Positions 12,220 through 23,096 of a stretch of 64,000 nucleotides of DNA are shown piece by piece. The stretch lies in NCBI GenBank assembly GCA_029298735.1, contig JANSLP010000008.1, positions 124,001 to 188,000 of the forward strand. Direction: 5' to 3'. The position numbers and the translations under genes are program-made. The notes under the pieces were generated by a model. It did no database searches and had not been told where the DNA came from. It saw nothing but the letters and a program-made list of their open reading frames with translations. The stretch is from Ophiostoma sp. CBS 140.51 (taxonomy: Eukaryota > Ascomycota > Sordariomycetes > Ophiostomatales > Ophiostomataceae). Position 1 is the first letter of the stretch. The number at the start of each line of letters is the position of its first letter.

Positions 12220-12674
12220 TTATGCTGCGCCGCCGAAGAGGGCCTTGTGCTCCTGTGAGATCTCAACGACCTTTTGTGCCAGATCCAGGTCTATAATCCG
12301 AGTTAGTATATAATCATAAGGTTGCTGTCGTCCGTTTATAGGAAGTTTGTCTGCACTCACCAACATCCACACCGAGGTCTTGTGCACTCAGCACCTTGAT
12401 CGACAGATCAGGCATCACCTTGCCGACAATCTGGGCAGCGTTGCCGCCAACGAGGTGTGCTTCCTGCGGATGGTTAGTGGTGTTAACATTCGACTTTGAG
12501 GACGGAAGGTGAGTGTGGACCCACTCTGTTCAGGTTCACGGTAATGTGACCATCAGCGTCAACAATGGCGCTCTCGCCGCGCAGCTGGACGACCTTGCCG
12601 ACGACGAGAACGTTGCGGTTGACGTAGCTGTTGAGGTACGAGCAGGAGACGCGCGGGGTTTCCATGGTGGCCAT
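12220..12674 (-). CDS. rfa3: Replication protein A small subunit Rfa3/RPA14
   Basis: Three exons, 12674-12525, 12463-12361 and 12290-12220, with introns of 61 and 70 bp (GTGGGT...CGCAG and GTGAGT...TATAG), give 107 residues, the usual size of this family. The N-terminal part (PRVSCSYLNSYVNRNVLVVGKV) begins the single OB fold; DADGHITVNLNR and AHLVGGNAAQIVGKVM continue it, and the C-terminal helix (LDLAQKVVEISQEHKALF) is the trimerisation helix. Rfa3 forms the core of heterotrimeric RPA, which coats single-stranded DNA in replication, repair and recombination. A second in-frame ATG three codons downstream is a possible alternative start. Its promoter holds a MluI cell-cycle box and two CACGTG boxes. 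Confidence 0.92.
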
Positions 12675-12856
12675 TTTGAAGGAGGGGTAAAAACAGTGGT
12701 ATAAATAAAGATTTAAGCGAGGAGAGAGAGTGAGAAGTCCTTCAATATATCGTTGCTCGTGATATATGATATGACGTTGAGAAGTGATGTCTTCGTTGTG
12801 TGAGAGTGTTTCTATGGAGGGGCAGACGCGGTCGACGCGGTTCTGTATGAGGCAAG

Positions 12857-12862
12857 ACGCGT
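12857..12862. promoter_or_regulatory. MluI cell-cycle box (ACGCGT) upstream of rfa3
   Basis: ACGCGT in the context AGACGCGTT, 183-188 bp before the rfa3 ATG. It shares the AGACGCGT octamer with the box upstream of tof1. Confidence 0.5.
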
Positions 12863-12874
12863 TCCAATTAAAAC

Positions 12875-12892
12875 CACGTGACTTATCACGTG
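12875..12892. promoter_or_regulatory. Paired CACGTG boxes upstream of rfa3
   Basis: Two perfect palindromic CACGTG hexamers separated by six bases (CACGTGACTTATCACGTG). Binding by a bHLH factor is inferred from the motif only. Confidence 0.45.
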
Positions 12893-13421
12893 CAAGCTCA
12901 AGGCCAGTTGATTAGACCCGTACATTCTGTTCATCTTTGAATGTGATTGGCCAGTGATCGTCAACAGCTCGTCGGCTTCTCCCGAACTGTTGCGTTGCTC
13001 ATGTTGGAACGATCTGTTGGTGATGAACAATAAGCAAGCGAATGTTGGCAGTCTGGAGTACGGTTGTGTTTTGTTGTAATCATCAATTTTCTCCTATTTT
13101 ATTGCTCTTTGTTTCCCAGGAATTGTTTGTATCTATTTTATTTTAATTATTTTTATCGTTACATTTTTCCTTTTCTGACCATTTATTTTTATGAATTGAA
13201 CAAACAAAATCCAAACACTTGGTGCCATAAACTTGTGCCATAATATCTAGTTCAGCTCTCGGCAATGTCTACTATATTTCGTAGTTTACACAAACAATGT
13301 CCTCTGTGCTCATAAAATAATACTAAAATTGGCTTCTGCATTTTTAACTTTCCTATTCGTACATGCAAGAGATGATGTTTTCTATTTACTTCCTTTATAC
13401 ATTTCCAGACACACCCTCCCC

Positions 13422-14627
13422 TTAGCCAATCACAGCCTGTCCCGTGGGTAGACCTGCCGGTCTCGAGCCGTGGATGTAGATCTTGCTGACCAGGTCACTC
13501 TGGTGGGCATCAATCATCTCGTGCAGGGCAGCACGCTCAATGACGATGCGGCCCGTTTCGAGCAGATCCTTGACGTCGACATCATCCAGAGCCAGTGCGC
13601 GGCCGTCCTCACCGGCCGTCTCCAGGCTGGTGAACAGGTTGGGGCGGCGCTCGCTCGTAATGAAGGTCGTGCGGCCAGCCAGACGGCCCCAGGCCTGACC
13701 AATGCTGCCAATACCCGTACCGGCAGCAGCGGCAATACCGGGCACAACAGTGCTGACACCGCCCACGGATGGCAGAGCAGCCATGGCCTCAGCGGCGTCG
13801 ACAAGGTCGCCGTTGAAGAGAGCGCGAACGTAGCGCTTGACGAAACCGTCCTCGAGCGTACGGTCGAGCGTGCCGGCCTGAGCCAGACGCAAAAATTCCT
13901 CGGGCAGCGGCAGCTCGAGACCGTCTTCGCAGACAATCAGCTCGCCACGGCGGTAGCGGTAAGACAGAGCCGTACGCCAGGCACGGTCATAGACCTTGCG
14001 GTTCAGGTCGGTACCGAAATCGCGAGGGTGGGGACCGAACGTCTTTCCACCACCACGCAGCAGCGGCGACTGGCGCGTGCCGACACGGGCCTGACCACTG
14101 CCCTTTTGCTGGCGCATCTTGCGGTGGGAGCCGTGGACATCCCAGCGGGTCTTGGAAGAGGCCGTACCCTGGCGGGTGTTGTCACCTTCGTAGACGACGG
14201 CCAAGTGCAGCAGGTCGCGGCGGAGGGGCAGATGCAGGTGCTGGGCGGGCCACATCTCGAGGGAGCGGGGTTCAAGGCTGGGGAATGAGAACACGGTAAC
14301 GGGGACAGTGCGCTCGGTGATGCTGGTGACGGTAGTCGGTGCCGAGGCCGGAGGAGGGACGGTGGACGCAAAGGAGGAGGTCATGCGCGGCTTCTTGGAG
14401 TAGCGGGTGGTGGCGGAGGAGAAGGGAGGAGCTTTGGGCGAGGGGTTCGGCACGCGCTTGCATTGTGATGGTGTTGTCGAGAGCGCGCGAGGCTGTTGTG
14501 ATGACGGCGAGGAAGAAGAGGATACGGAGGAGGTCGACGAGGAGACCAGAACACGGCAGGCCTGAGAGCTCAAAGTCAGGCCATGGAAGGCCTCCGTGAG
14601 GCTCTGCGCACCACGCCGTGCAGCCAT
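13422..14627 (-). CDS. yml6: Mitochondrial large-subunit ribosomal protein uL4m (Yml6)
   Basis: Single exon of 401 residues from the ATG at 14627-14625; eight further codons upstream are open but begin with GTG, so this ATG is chosen. A Ser/Pro/Arg-rich leader of about 110 residues looks like a mitochondrial targeting region. The uL4 core follows: RRDLLHLAVVYE, then the conserved loop with SSKTRWDVHGSHRKMRQQKG, GTRQSPLLRGGG and the FGPHPRDF motif, which in ribosomes lines the exit tunnel. Bacterial L4 is about 200 residues; the extra N- and C-terminal parts are usual for fungal mitoribosomes. The gene is divergent from another mitoribosomal gene (mL38), which suggests a shared promoter. Confidence 0.92.
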   Translation of the reverse strand: MAARRGAQSLTEAFHGLTLSSQACRVLVSSSTSSVSSSSSPSSQQPRALSTTPSQCKRVPNPSPKAPPFSSATTRYSKKPRMTSSFASTVPPPASAPTTVTSITERTVPVTVFSFPSLEPRSLEMWPAQHLHLPLRRDLLHLAVVYEGDNTRQGTASSKTRWDVHGSHRKMRQQKGSGQARVGTRQSPLLRGGGKTFGPHPRDFGTDLNRKVYDRAWRTALSYRYRRGELIVCEDGLELPLPEEFLRLAQAGTLDRTLEDGFVKRYVRALFNGDLVDAAEAMAALPSVGGVSTVVPGIAAAAGTGIGSIGQAWGRLAGRTTFITSERRPNLFTSLETAGEDGRALALDDVDVKDLLETGRIVIERAALHEMIDAHQSDLVSKIYIHGSRPAGLPTGQAVIG

Positions 14628-15108
14628 TGTGTGAGTGTGTACGGCGGACACAGGTTTGTGAAGGAGGAGTCGGCTGTCTGAGAAAGTCGACGTTGGGACT
14701 CGGGGTCGTCGAGGAGAGGGCGCTGGTAGAGGGCGGCAATATGGGACGACAAACAGTGAAGCTTCGATTGAGGTTCGTGATGGGAGAAAAAACCGTCGCT
14801 AGCGCACAGACACTGGTCCCAGCTGCTGGTTGAGGTTGGCCAATGACAGAGCACAAATTCGCCGCACTTACCACAAATGGGCATCACGTGCAACTCTACC
14901 ACCATGCGGCGGAAGGAGCTGTGGAGACCCCTGCCCGAAGAGTTGCTCAGAAAAAATTGTCGCGTGGTAAATTATTGGCAGCGAATAGCTTCAATTTTTT
15001 GAGAGCAGCAGCACAGCCCACCGCAACCCACCACGACACCAATTGAGAGGATATAGGACCAAGGGACGATCTCCCTCATCCTCACACTCTCACACACCCT
15101 CCTTCATA
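14628..15108. promoter_or_regulatory. Shared divergent promoter of two mitoribosomal genes
   Basis: 481 bp separate the start codons of uL4m and mL38. A CCAAT pentamer lies in GGCCAATGACAG near 14836-14847 and a TCACGTGC element near 14884-14891. No ORF in this stretch shows coding character. A common regulation of the two genes is inferred from the arrangement. Confidence 0.5.
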
Positions 15109-16689
15109 ATGTCCCGGTACACGCCGGCGGCACGGCCGCTCGTGCAGTGCCTGCGGGCCGGCGGCCGTCGCAGCGAACAGGCCACTCTCGTTTTGCGGCC
15201 AGCGACCCAGTCCCCGATGCAGGCTACGACGTCCGCTTTCTCGACATCCACACGTCAATCGAACACAGATACCACCACATCCTCCGCCTCCCCGTCAACA
15301 CCGCCACCACCACAACGACTCGAAGACCTTGAGGGCTGGCAGCGGGACCCCAACTCCGTCGCCTTGCCCTGGGCCGAGAGAGAGCTGATGCGCCGCGGTA
15401 CACCGCCCATTGGCTCTCGGCGGCGGCGTGCGGCTCTGCAGATGGCCACGGCCATGACCCGTGCTCAGGCTGGCAACGATACTCTGGCCGACAGCGCCGG
15501 TGGCCCGATTCCCTTTGAGCTGATGCCCTACCAGTGCTTCCAGGAAGCCCGCAAAGTGCTGCAAGCCGACCGCGAAGAGAAGCTGTGCAAGATTGCCATC
15601 GAGACGGCCAAGATCCGCAAGCTGGAGGAGGTGTTGGCTACTGCCAGCAGCGACCCTGCCAAGGTCTCGTCCCGTGGTGGCAAGGGCTACATCCAGAAGC
15701 GTCTGACGAGTCTGCGCAAGCATCTGGACCATCTCAAGGTCATGGCCGATATCAACGACCCGCTCGTCAAGCGTCGCTTCGAGGACGGCCTGGGCGACAT
15801 GAACAAGCCCGTCTACCGCCACTTGGCTGAGGAGCGCTGGCGTGGCCGCCCCTTCCGCCTCATCCAGCAGCGCATCGAGCAGTTCCACCTGGCGCCCGAT
15901 CTGCTGCCGCCCAACCAGCTGCACCCGTCGGCCGACGTCGAGCTCTTCTTCCGCACCTACAAGGTAAGCCACGGCGCCATTGTCGACAGCTTGATCTCCG
16001 AGGTCGTCCCCCGTCTTCGCATCCAGGTCTTTGACCGTGGCACCCGTCTGGTGTCCATTGTTGTTGTCGACGCCGATGTGCCCGATCTGGAGAACGATGG
16101 TTTCTCCCGTCGTGTCCACTTTATGGCTACCAACGTGCCTGTTGGCCCTGCCGAGCCTTCGGTCCCGCTGGCCCGTCTCGACTCTGCCAGCCAGGTCGTC
16201 CTTCCCTGGCTGCCGGCGTTCGCCCAAAAGGGCTCGAACCCGCACCGCCTGGCCGTCTTTGTCCTCGAGCAGCCCGCCATTGACGCTGAGTTGCCCGACA
16301 AGAATAGCAGTCGCCTCGACACGGCTGACCTCCAAAAGACCTTCTCCAGCGACCCGGAATCGGCCATTGCCAACGTTACTGCCGATGGAAAGCCCGACGT
16401 CCTTGCTGGCCGCGACAACTTCAACATTCGCAGCTTTGTCGACAAGCACGATCTGACTGTTGTTGGTTGCACGCTGTTCCGCACGGAGTGGGATGCCGGC
16501 ACGGCTGGTGTCATGGAGCGTCTAGGCGTGCCCGGTGCCGATGTCGAGCTCAAGGCCACGCGCTATAACTCGCTCAAGCCGCCACGCAAGGCCCGCGGTT
16601 GGGAGGCCAAGCACCAGGGTCCCAAGTTCCGTCACTTGTGGAAGTACACCCATCGCATTGCCACGCCGAAACGCAAGTTTGTGCGTTAA
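15109..16689 (+). CDS. mrpl35: Mitochondrial large-subunit ribosomal protein mL38 (Mrpl35), PEBP fold
   Basis: Single exon; the ATG at 15109 (CATAATGTCC) gives 526 residues. The frame is open further upstream but only from a TTG. An Arg/Ala-rich leader (TPAARPLVQCLRAGGRR) fits mitochondrial import. A charged helical region covers about 140-260, and the C-terminal part has the phosphatidylethanolamine-binding-protein-like fold of mL38 (VSIVVVDADVPD, RVHFMATNVPV, HRLAVFVLEQP). The protein is a mitochondria-specific component of the 54S subunit near the central protuberance. The C-terminus ends KRKFVR, basic as usual in ribosomal proteins. It is divergent from uL4m. Confidence 0.88.
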   Translation: MSRYTPAARPLVQCLRAGGRRSEQATLVLRPATQSPMQATTSAFSTSTRQSNTDTTTSSASPSTPPPPQRLEDLEGWQRDPNSVALPWAERELMRRGTPPIGSRRRRAALQMATAMTRAQAGNDTLADSAGGPIPFELMPYQCFQEARKVLQADREEKLCKIAIETAKIRKLEEVLATASSDPAKVSSRGGKGYIQKRLTSLRKHLDHLKVMADINDPLVKRRFEDGLGDMNKPVYRHLAEERWRGRPFRLIQQRIEQFHLAPDLLPPNQLHPSADVELFFRTYKVSHGAIVDSLISEVVPRLRIQVFDRGTRLVSIVVVDADVPDLENDGFSRRVHFMATNVPVGPAEPSVPLARLDSASQVVLPWLPAFAQKGSNPHRLAVFVLEQPAIDAELPDKNSSRLDTADLQKTFSSDPESAIANVTADGKPDVLAGRDNFNIRSFVDKHDLTVVGCTLFRTEWDAGTAGVMERLGVPGADVELKATRYNSLKPPRKARGWEAKHQGPKFRHLWKYTHRIATPKRKFVR

Positions 16690-17070
16690 GGAGCTGGGTT
16701 TGGGCTGGGCGGAGGTGTTTTGGATTGGTTGCTGCTTTATTCGTTGTGTATACAAAGAGTTTATTCCAAGAAGGAGCATATTAGGCGTGCCATGTGTAAG
16801 ATAGCCATCATCCTACAAAAAATGTATCTACGTATGAAGAAAGAGAAAAACATCGTCTGTCTTGGTCATCTTCTTGGTTTGCATGTTTGGGGGCGTTGGA
16901 AATAATCATTATTGTCGTAGCCATCATGTTCTAGAATACAAGTACACTCCCCTTCACGTCCTGTTGTCGTCCTGTCCTATTGTCCATCCTCTGGTTGTCC
17001 GTCCTCCGATTGTCCGTCCTCCTTTTGATACACCCTGTCCCGCCATATCATAATCATGAAGACTCCTATC
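16690..17070. other. Convergent 3' intergenic region with short tandem repeat
   Basis: 380 bp between the stop codons of mL38 and the RhoGAP gene. It contains an imperfect repeat (16964-17033) of a 15-16 bp unit beginning TTGTCCGTCCTCC. No gene is seen. Confidence 0.6.
16964..17033. repeat. Imperfect 15-16 bp tandem repeat
   Basis: Four diverged units, each starting TTGTC and ending near TCC, lie head to tail in the convergent intergenic region between mL38 and the RhoGAP gene. Units three and four share TTGTCCGTCCTCC exactly. Confidence 0.7.
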
Positions 17071-20000
17071 TTACATTGAAAACGGCAAGAGCCGCTTGTT
17101 CATCAGCCTACCGCGCGCACCCGATCCACTGCTTGTTTCCGAGCCGTTGCTGTCGTCCGTCTCGAAATCCTTTCGCAAGCGCGACACCATCTTCAGAGGT
17201 GCCGGCATCGCGTTGTCCGTTTCTCCAATCTCCCGCACTGTGCTCGATATCTCCAGCTTCTCTTGCGACAGATGAATGGAGTCCGTCTCTGGAAGCAAGT
17301 TCTGCCATGCCCAGGATAGGTCGCTACCCTGTTCTGTCACTGAAACGAAAGAGTCGATCTTGGAAGAAGCGTCAGTGACACTCGCACGGGCCAGTGCCAG
17401 CTCGAGCTCGGCCACCTTGGCTTCGGCAGCCTCAGCTCTCGTCTTCCAGTTGTCGCATTCACTCGTCTTATTGTCTAAAAGACGCTGCAGTTCCGCCGTT
17501 GAAGCTGGGCGGGTAGCCGCAAGCACCGCCGAGACTGGTCGACCCTTGGCGCGGGACGACACAGGCGTGCCACCCCGCGCAAGTGATGAGGTGTTATCTG
17601 ACGCCAGCAGTGTTGTAGCAAGCTTCCCGGACGCCAGCAGATTAGCCGAGGCGGAATCTTTGGATGGCGACGCGCTGTCCTTTGCAAGGCCGAATGGGGT
17701 CCAGCGCCCAGAATCGGTCTTCGCCTCATTGCGATCCACAGACCGCGCCAGCTCTCTTCGTTCACTCGCTGCGAGCCTTCCAACTTTTCCGAGAGGACCA
17801 TTTCTGCCCTCGCTCTTTGTAAGCCGCAAGCGTCTCCGTTCACTAGCCGTCCGTTGCATGGCAGCCGAGTCCGTGCCGCGACCCGCCGTCTTGTCGAGAC
17901 CTCCGTGCTTCGGCTGGATTGGGGAGTGAGGCGGAGTAACAAACTCTGAAGTCTTTGAAGGTGACATGTTGCTCGTGTATTGAGACAAGGCAGAGCCTCG
18001 CTTCGGGGTGTGCGGCTTTGCTACCTGTGGGTTGGTGAGAGGTAGCGGATCAGACGACTTCCAGGCTGCTGTATCAAACATGGCAGCCATTGCCTTCACT
18101 GAGCTACCAGCAGCAGCTGGAGACTTGGGCTCCTCCTTAGTGATCCCGTCTGTTTGCGTTCGCTTTGATGCGCGAGACCTATTCGAGTTGGCCCGAGTAA
18201 GGTTGCGGGCATCGTTCTTTATCTCAGAGAGTGGCGATGTCGGGTCGTTTGCCAGTTGTGCCAAAGCACGCTGTGGCGTGGTATGTCTGGCCGGCTTCTC
18301 TTCATTCTTCAATCCGGCGACACCTCCCTTCACCAACCCAGCTCCTATTCCTTGGCCGCCCACGGGCTTTCTCTGTGGCGTCACAGATGGCTTTCCAGCT
18401 CTATTGGATCGATGCATCAGCGACTGGTTTCCCAAGCCACCTACAGTACCCACAGGACGTGTAGCCGGCGAGTCACTTCCTCTGACCAGAGTCGACTGTG
18501 GGCTGTCACGCCCGTGAGCCAGAACAGATGCGCTGGCCTGAGCCTTCCACGGCCGTCTGGGAGTCGGTGAAACAATAGCGGTGGGCTCGATGGGTCGATT
18601 TTCTGACTTGGTGACTGGCGTGGCGTTTTCTCTCGTCCAGTTTCCATGGTTCTTGATCGGGCTGTTGCTAGCAGACTTCGACTCAAAAAATTTCGGCTTG
18701 TCGTGTGAGGCTCTTGGCGTCTTGTCCTTGCGGCTGGTTAAGTCGCCCACCGTTTTGGTCTTTTTAACCGGCGTCGGGGTTGGCGGTGGTTGCTGCTGCT
18801 TGGTGTTCATGATTTTGGCAATCAATGCAGCTGTCTTTGATTGAGGGGTGGCCTCAATGCCAATACCAACACGACCGGCCGGTTCTGACCGACAAGCATC
18901 GACAGGATCGAGCCTGTGTTGTGCTCGAGTCGGCGTTGCTTTCCTCGGCGACCCCGAATATTTTCTGTTGCTGCTGCTCATCTCGTGCAACGCGCCACCG
19001 CGGACTTTGGTAGGACTCAGCGAAACATTCCACGGGGAAGCGATCTTATCACCTCCATCCGAAGCGAAAGAACGACTGTCACTATGGCTGTTGACTGCCT
19101 TTCTCGCTATCTTTGGCAAGTCCTTCGTCGGTGATGATGTTGCAGTCTTGTCGCTGCCTCCAAAAATGGTCGAAAAGCCACCACTTGTCCGGCGTTGTTT
19201 GGTCAACTTGGCAGCACCCGAACGTGTCGAGATGGCAATAGCACCACGAACATAGAACGGGTCTTCCACGGGAGGAGACAAAGGCTTGACCGGTTGTGGC
19301 TCAATTGCCGAATAGGTCGAGTCAGATGCTATCGACATGTTCGATGCATAGTTTCTCAGCTTCTTGCGAGCTGCAAACTCTTCGAACGACATATCGGCTG
19401 GTCGCTGTGCAGGGACGTTGTTGGGCGGAGGAGGCTGCTTGGCACTCATTGCATCGATGGCGTTCCGGGTGTTTGAAGCACTGCGCGTCTTGCGTAAGTT
19501 AGAGCTGTAGAGCTGCGAGGCTTGCTGAACCATTGAGCCCATATTATGGTCAGTGAACGTCTCGGACCTAGAAGGACGGAGTGACCGAGGCATAGGCTGG
19601 GCAACACGGGCAGGCTGATGGTGTGTATGCTGCAACATGGACTCTTTTCTCATAATACCCATGTGCTTCATTTCATACACAATGGCCCGCCAGTTTGTGA
19701 TGAGCATTTCGGCAACATCGTTGGCAAGTAAGATCTTGTCTAGCGTTGACGGGAGGTTGGCCAAGGACTGCTTGTCGGACGCCATACTCTTGCGCCGCTT
19801 GTCAGTTTTCGAACGAGGAGATGGGGTACCTTGAGACGGTCTAGCAGAGGGTGATGCAGAAAAGCTCGAGTCACTCGAAATAGCGGCCTCTGGTGAGTAT
19901 GAGTCGAGCAGCTCGCCCATCAAAAGTGGACCGAAAATGATTCCCAGCGCTGCATACCCCATCATCTCAGAGTGAGGCAATGAGCTTCCTTGAACAGGTT

Positions 20001-21343
20001 GGGCTAAATCTGCCGATTCGGCTGAGTGTCCGATGAGGGACAACAGTCCAAATACAGAGCACATCAGCTCACGCTGAAGCGGCCCCGGGACAGACCCGAT
20101 GGCGAGTGCTATGAGACGGGCCTTGATTTGACCCGGGTCCGCTCCCCCCGACTCTAGAACTTCGTTGCTCGCGCGGCAATCCGATTTGTGAATTTCGACA
20201 AAAGCCTCAAAGAGTCGAAGGTCGCCGAGGATACCTCCGGGAAGGCCTGCAAGGAGGCGCTTGAACATGGATGCAACATCGTGGACACCGGCCTTGATGT
20301 GGAAGGGTAGGTTCGGTGATCGGACTGTCGCTGCAATGTCATCATCGTCGTCGACGCTGATGCAGTAGTAGTCGTAGAGCTCGTTGACAACTCTCATAGA
20401 GCCTGAAATGCGGAAGATACCGCGAGTCTCTGGGCCTGCTAATTGTTAGGAGAATACGGTGGGAGAAAAGGGGCAAGAATGGGATGCTGACCATTCTGAA
20501 CAAGATACTGAGCTGCTGCGCGAAAGCATGTGGGCAGCATCAAGGACCGAGTCGCGTAATCTGTTGGGAGGTAGAGAAAGCTCTTTCCACACGTGCGGAT
20601 GAGAGTTTGAAGCGACTGGTTTTTCAGCGTGTCCAACATGTCAGACTTGGAGCCAGTCCCGGACTGGAGCGGATTTGTCGGGTCACTATCGCTTCGCTTG
20701 TGCTTGCCGCCGCCGATGGAGTGTCTACTGGACCGCCTCGATGTTGGTGCGGACGGCTTGCCAAATGTGCGGGCAAACCAGTTGCGCCTCTCGCCAGACT
20801 GGCTGTCGTTCTCGGCCTGGTTTGTTAGTGCCGCGTATTGAACGCATCCCCATACGGTGAATGAGACATACCGAGCCATCTTCATCGTCACCAACGTGTG
20901 AAAGTGGCCGAAGACCACGCTGTAGAATGTTAGCGGATCGTCATGACAATCTCAATAATTGGATCAGGGCCTACCTTTTCTGCAAGTCGATTGTACTCTT
21001 GGAGCAGCAAATTCTGCCGCGGCAGTGTCGAAGAGCTGCCTCCTCTGCCTCCTCTGCTGTCAGTAAACGGGTCATCGGCCTCGCTGCCGTTGGACGTCCA
21101 CGATGTCGAGCTGCCGTAATATGCCGGCCGTGCTGGTATGGTGTCCATCGACCGATCGTCGTTGACGCTAAGGCCGGAAGCCCGCGACCATGAGCCAAAC
21201 GGCTGCGGTGGGCCAGACAAGTCCATGGCTGCGGGACTAGTCGGAAGTCCGCCAGTTGATGATGATGATGGTCGGACAATAAAGGTCGGGCTCGGAGGTC
21301 GGAGACTCAGATCATGGCCAGCATGGTTCAAGGGCCGTTGCAT
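17071..21343 (-). CDS. RhoGAP-domain protein (large, 1368 aa)
   Basis: Four exons, 21343-20975, 20919-20872, 20816-20492 and 20435-17071, with introns of 55-56 bp, give 1368 residues. Upstream codons to 21352 are open only from TTG, so the ATG at 21343 is used. The first 180 residues are Ser/Pro-rich. The RhoGAP domain spans roughly 190-390 and holds the arginine-finger motif GIFRISGS with Arg256; the motif is created by joining exons 3 and 4, which supports that junction. The rest is a long disordered, Ser/Lys-rich tail with a short coiled coil near the C-terminus (STAELQRLLDNKTSECDNWK, about 1230-1275). It should stimulate GTP hydrolysis by a Rho/Cdc42-type GTPase in polarity or wall control; the target cannot be told. 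The donor of intron 3 (GTCAGC) is weak. Confidence 0.85.
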
Positions 21344-23096
21344 TAGAGGCAAGCTAAAAGAGATGAAGAGGTGTGGTGGGAACGGAGAATAGAGGCAAAG
21401 AGGGTAGGGTAGGGGAGGGACAGGAATGGAGAAAGAGCAAGAATGGAACTAGAGAAGGTGTGGGAAGGTGGGATGGAGGGTCAAGGACGATAGAGGGACG
21501 ATCGAAGCTGGTTGACTGGTGGGCGATCAAAACACGGTTGAAAGCTCCAGATAGCTCAATGCAAGCTTGGCTGTTGCAGCGTGTAAGATAAGGTCTTGCC
21601 GGGACTTTTTTGAGCCTCAACGCACGTCAAATGATAAAAGAAGTCGAAGCTGGTCAGCACAGCGTCGCGCTGAGAAGAAGACGGGCGGGTTTGTTTTGGC
21701 GAGGCTCGAAAGAGAAAAAGTGGGTTTGTTTACTTTTGTCAATTTCGGGTGTATTTTTGGGGGTTGCCCGCTGGACTGGGGCCTCTTTTGGGGGGCTTTT
21801 AGGGTAGGCGCTGTTGATGTTGCACGGACGGGAAGCGACAACGTACGGTTGGAGGGGCAGTCGCGGGTTGACAGTTTTCGCTTTTCGTTCTTCGCTCCTT
21901 CCTTTCCTGCCAAAAAAAAAAAACAGCTTTTTTTGTTGTTTTTGGTCTGTGTCGTTCCTTCCTTTTTCTGCTTCCAAAAATTTTGCCTCGTTTCTTCCTT
22001 TTTCCTTTTTACTTTTTCCTCCCCTTGACGCCAGGACGCCTCTGACTCCCGTGTTGTGCCACAATTCACCGCCTGCAGTATTTCCCTCGCTCATCAACCT
22101 CGTATTCCCCTCCTTCGCTCCTTCCTCTCCGTTCCCTTGTTTTTCCCTTGTCGGAACACACACGCGACAACAAACAAAAAGAGGCGAGCGGCTGAGCAGG
22201 ATAAATTGCAGTGCCCGGGAAACGGGCTCTCCACCAGTACGAAGTACGAGAAGCGAATGAGGGACAGATTCGCCAAGTTTTGTGGCAGCAGCCAATGGGA
22301 TTTGGGCAGTACAAACTCGCAGAAAAAGGATTCAATCTGAGGCAAAAGTGTCGGGGCGAAAAAGAGAAGGAAAGAGCAGCAGGATGACGAAACAAAACAT
22401 GGAAGGAGCGAAAGGCCGACGATAAAGACGATGCAGAAGAAAGAGCGACACCAAAAGTGGCCAAAAATGACAAAATGGCAGAATTGGCCGAATTGACAGA
22501 AGGTACGAACGAGGCGTTCTGTCGCCTAAAAATACGAACCCACGTGTCACAGACCACAAAACACAGACCACGACCATTTCACAACGATTATGCGGGCGGC
22601 TTCAACGGACAGTCAGTCAGTAACTCCTGTTTGTGCTTGTACATCGCTGTCTCAGCTCGAGACAATTGGCACTGCTATTGTTGCGCATTTGTGATATGTG
22701 TGTGACAAAACAGGCCCTACGTATACCTAGTACAAGCTTCCAAAGTTGACAATGGAGGCAACATAAACAGAAAAACAGAGGCAAAAACACGATAATACGA
22801 CATCAGATGAAGACACTCGGTGACCGAAGAGTTGTGAAATATGATAGCAGATTACCAAGCCGCGATAAAAATACTCCCGAATCTATATAAAGGACCATGA
22901 GAAAGAGAAAATGTGATATGTGCGCGGTCAACATGAAAATAGGAAGAAAAAAGAGACGAGATATAAAAACAGGAACAAAAATTGACGGTATCGAGCGGTC
23001 CGGGTCCCGTACTTTCTCTCAGGGCCCAGGCCAGCCACCGCTGGACGCCTAAAAATGCAAACCCCGAATTACAACAATCTACCGGAGACCCTCTCC
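21344..23096. other. Intergenic region, no gene recognised
   Basis: 1.75 kb holding the promoter and long leader of the RhoGAP gene and the 3' flank of snf4. There are strong pyrimidine tracts (about 21890-22030, including an A12 run) and overlapping ORFs on both strands (for example 21654-22295 minus, 213 codons) that are rich in K, R and S and carry no recognisable domain. I see no supportable gene. Confidence 0.55.

Larger units (their letters stand above)
12675..13421. promoter_or_regulatory. rfa3 promoter with MCB and paired CACGTG boxes; AT-rich distal part
   Basis: On the rfa3 side lie ACGCGT at 12857-12862 (context AGACGCGTT, about 185 bp before the start) and two perfect CACGTG hexamers at 12875-12880 and 12887-12892 separated by six bases. 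The distal part (13040-13400) is AT-rich and is the 3' UTR of the uL4m gene. Factor identity (MBF, bHLH/Cbf1-like) is inferred from the motifs. Confidence 0.5.

Noticed and set aside
15295..16449. 384-codon ORF on the minus strand
   Set aside because: Antisense to the mL38 coding sequence, with no recognisable domain; a by-product of GC-rich third positions.
21654..22295. 213-codon ORF on the minus strand upstream of the RhoGAP gene
   Set aside because: Lys/Arg/Ser-rich translation through an A12/T-rich promoter region, with overlapping ORFs on the other strand.
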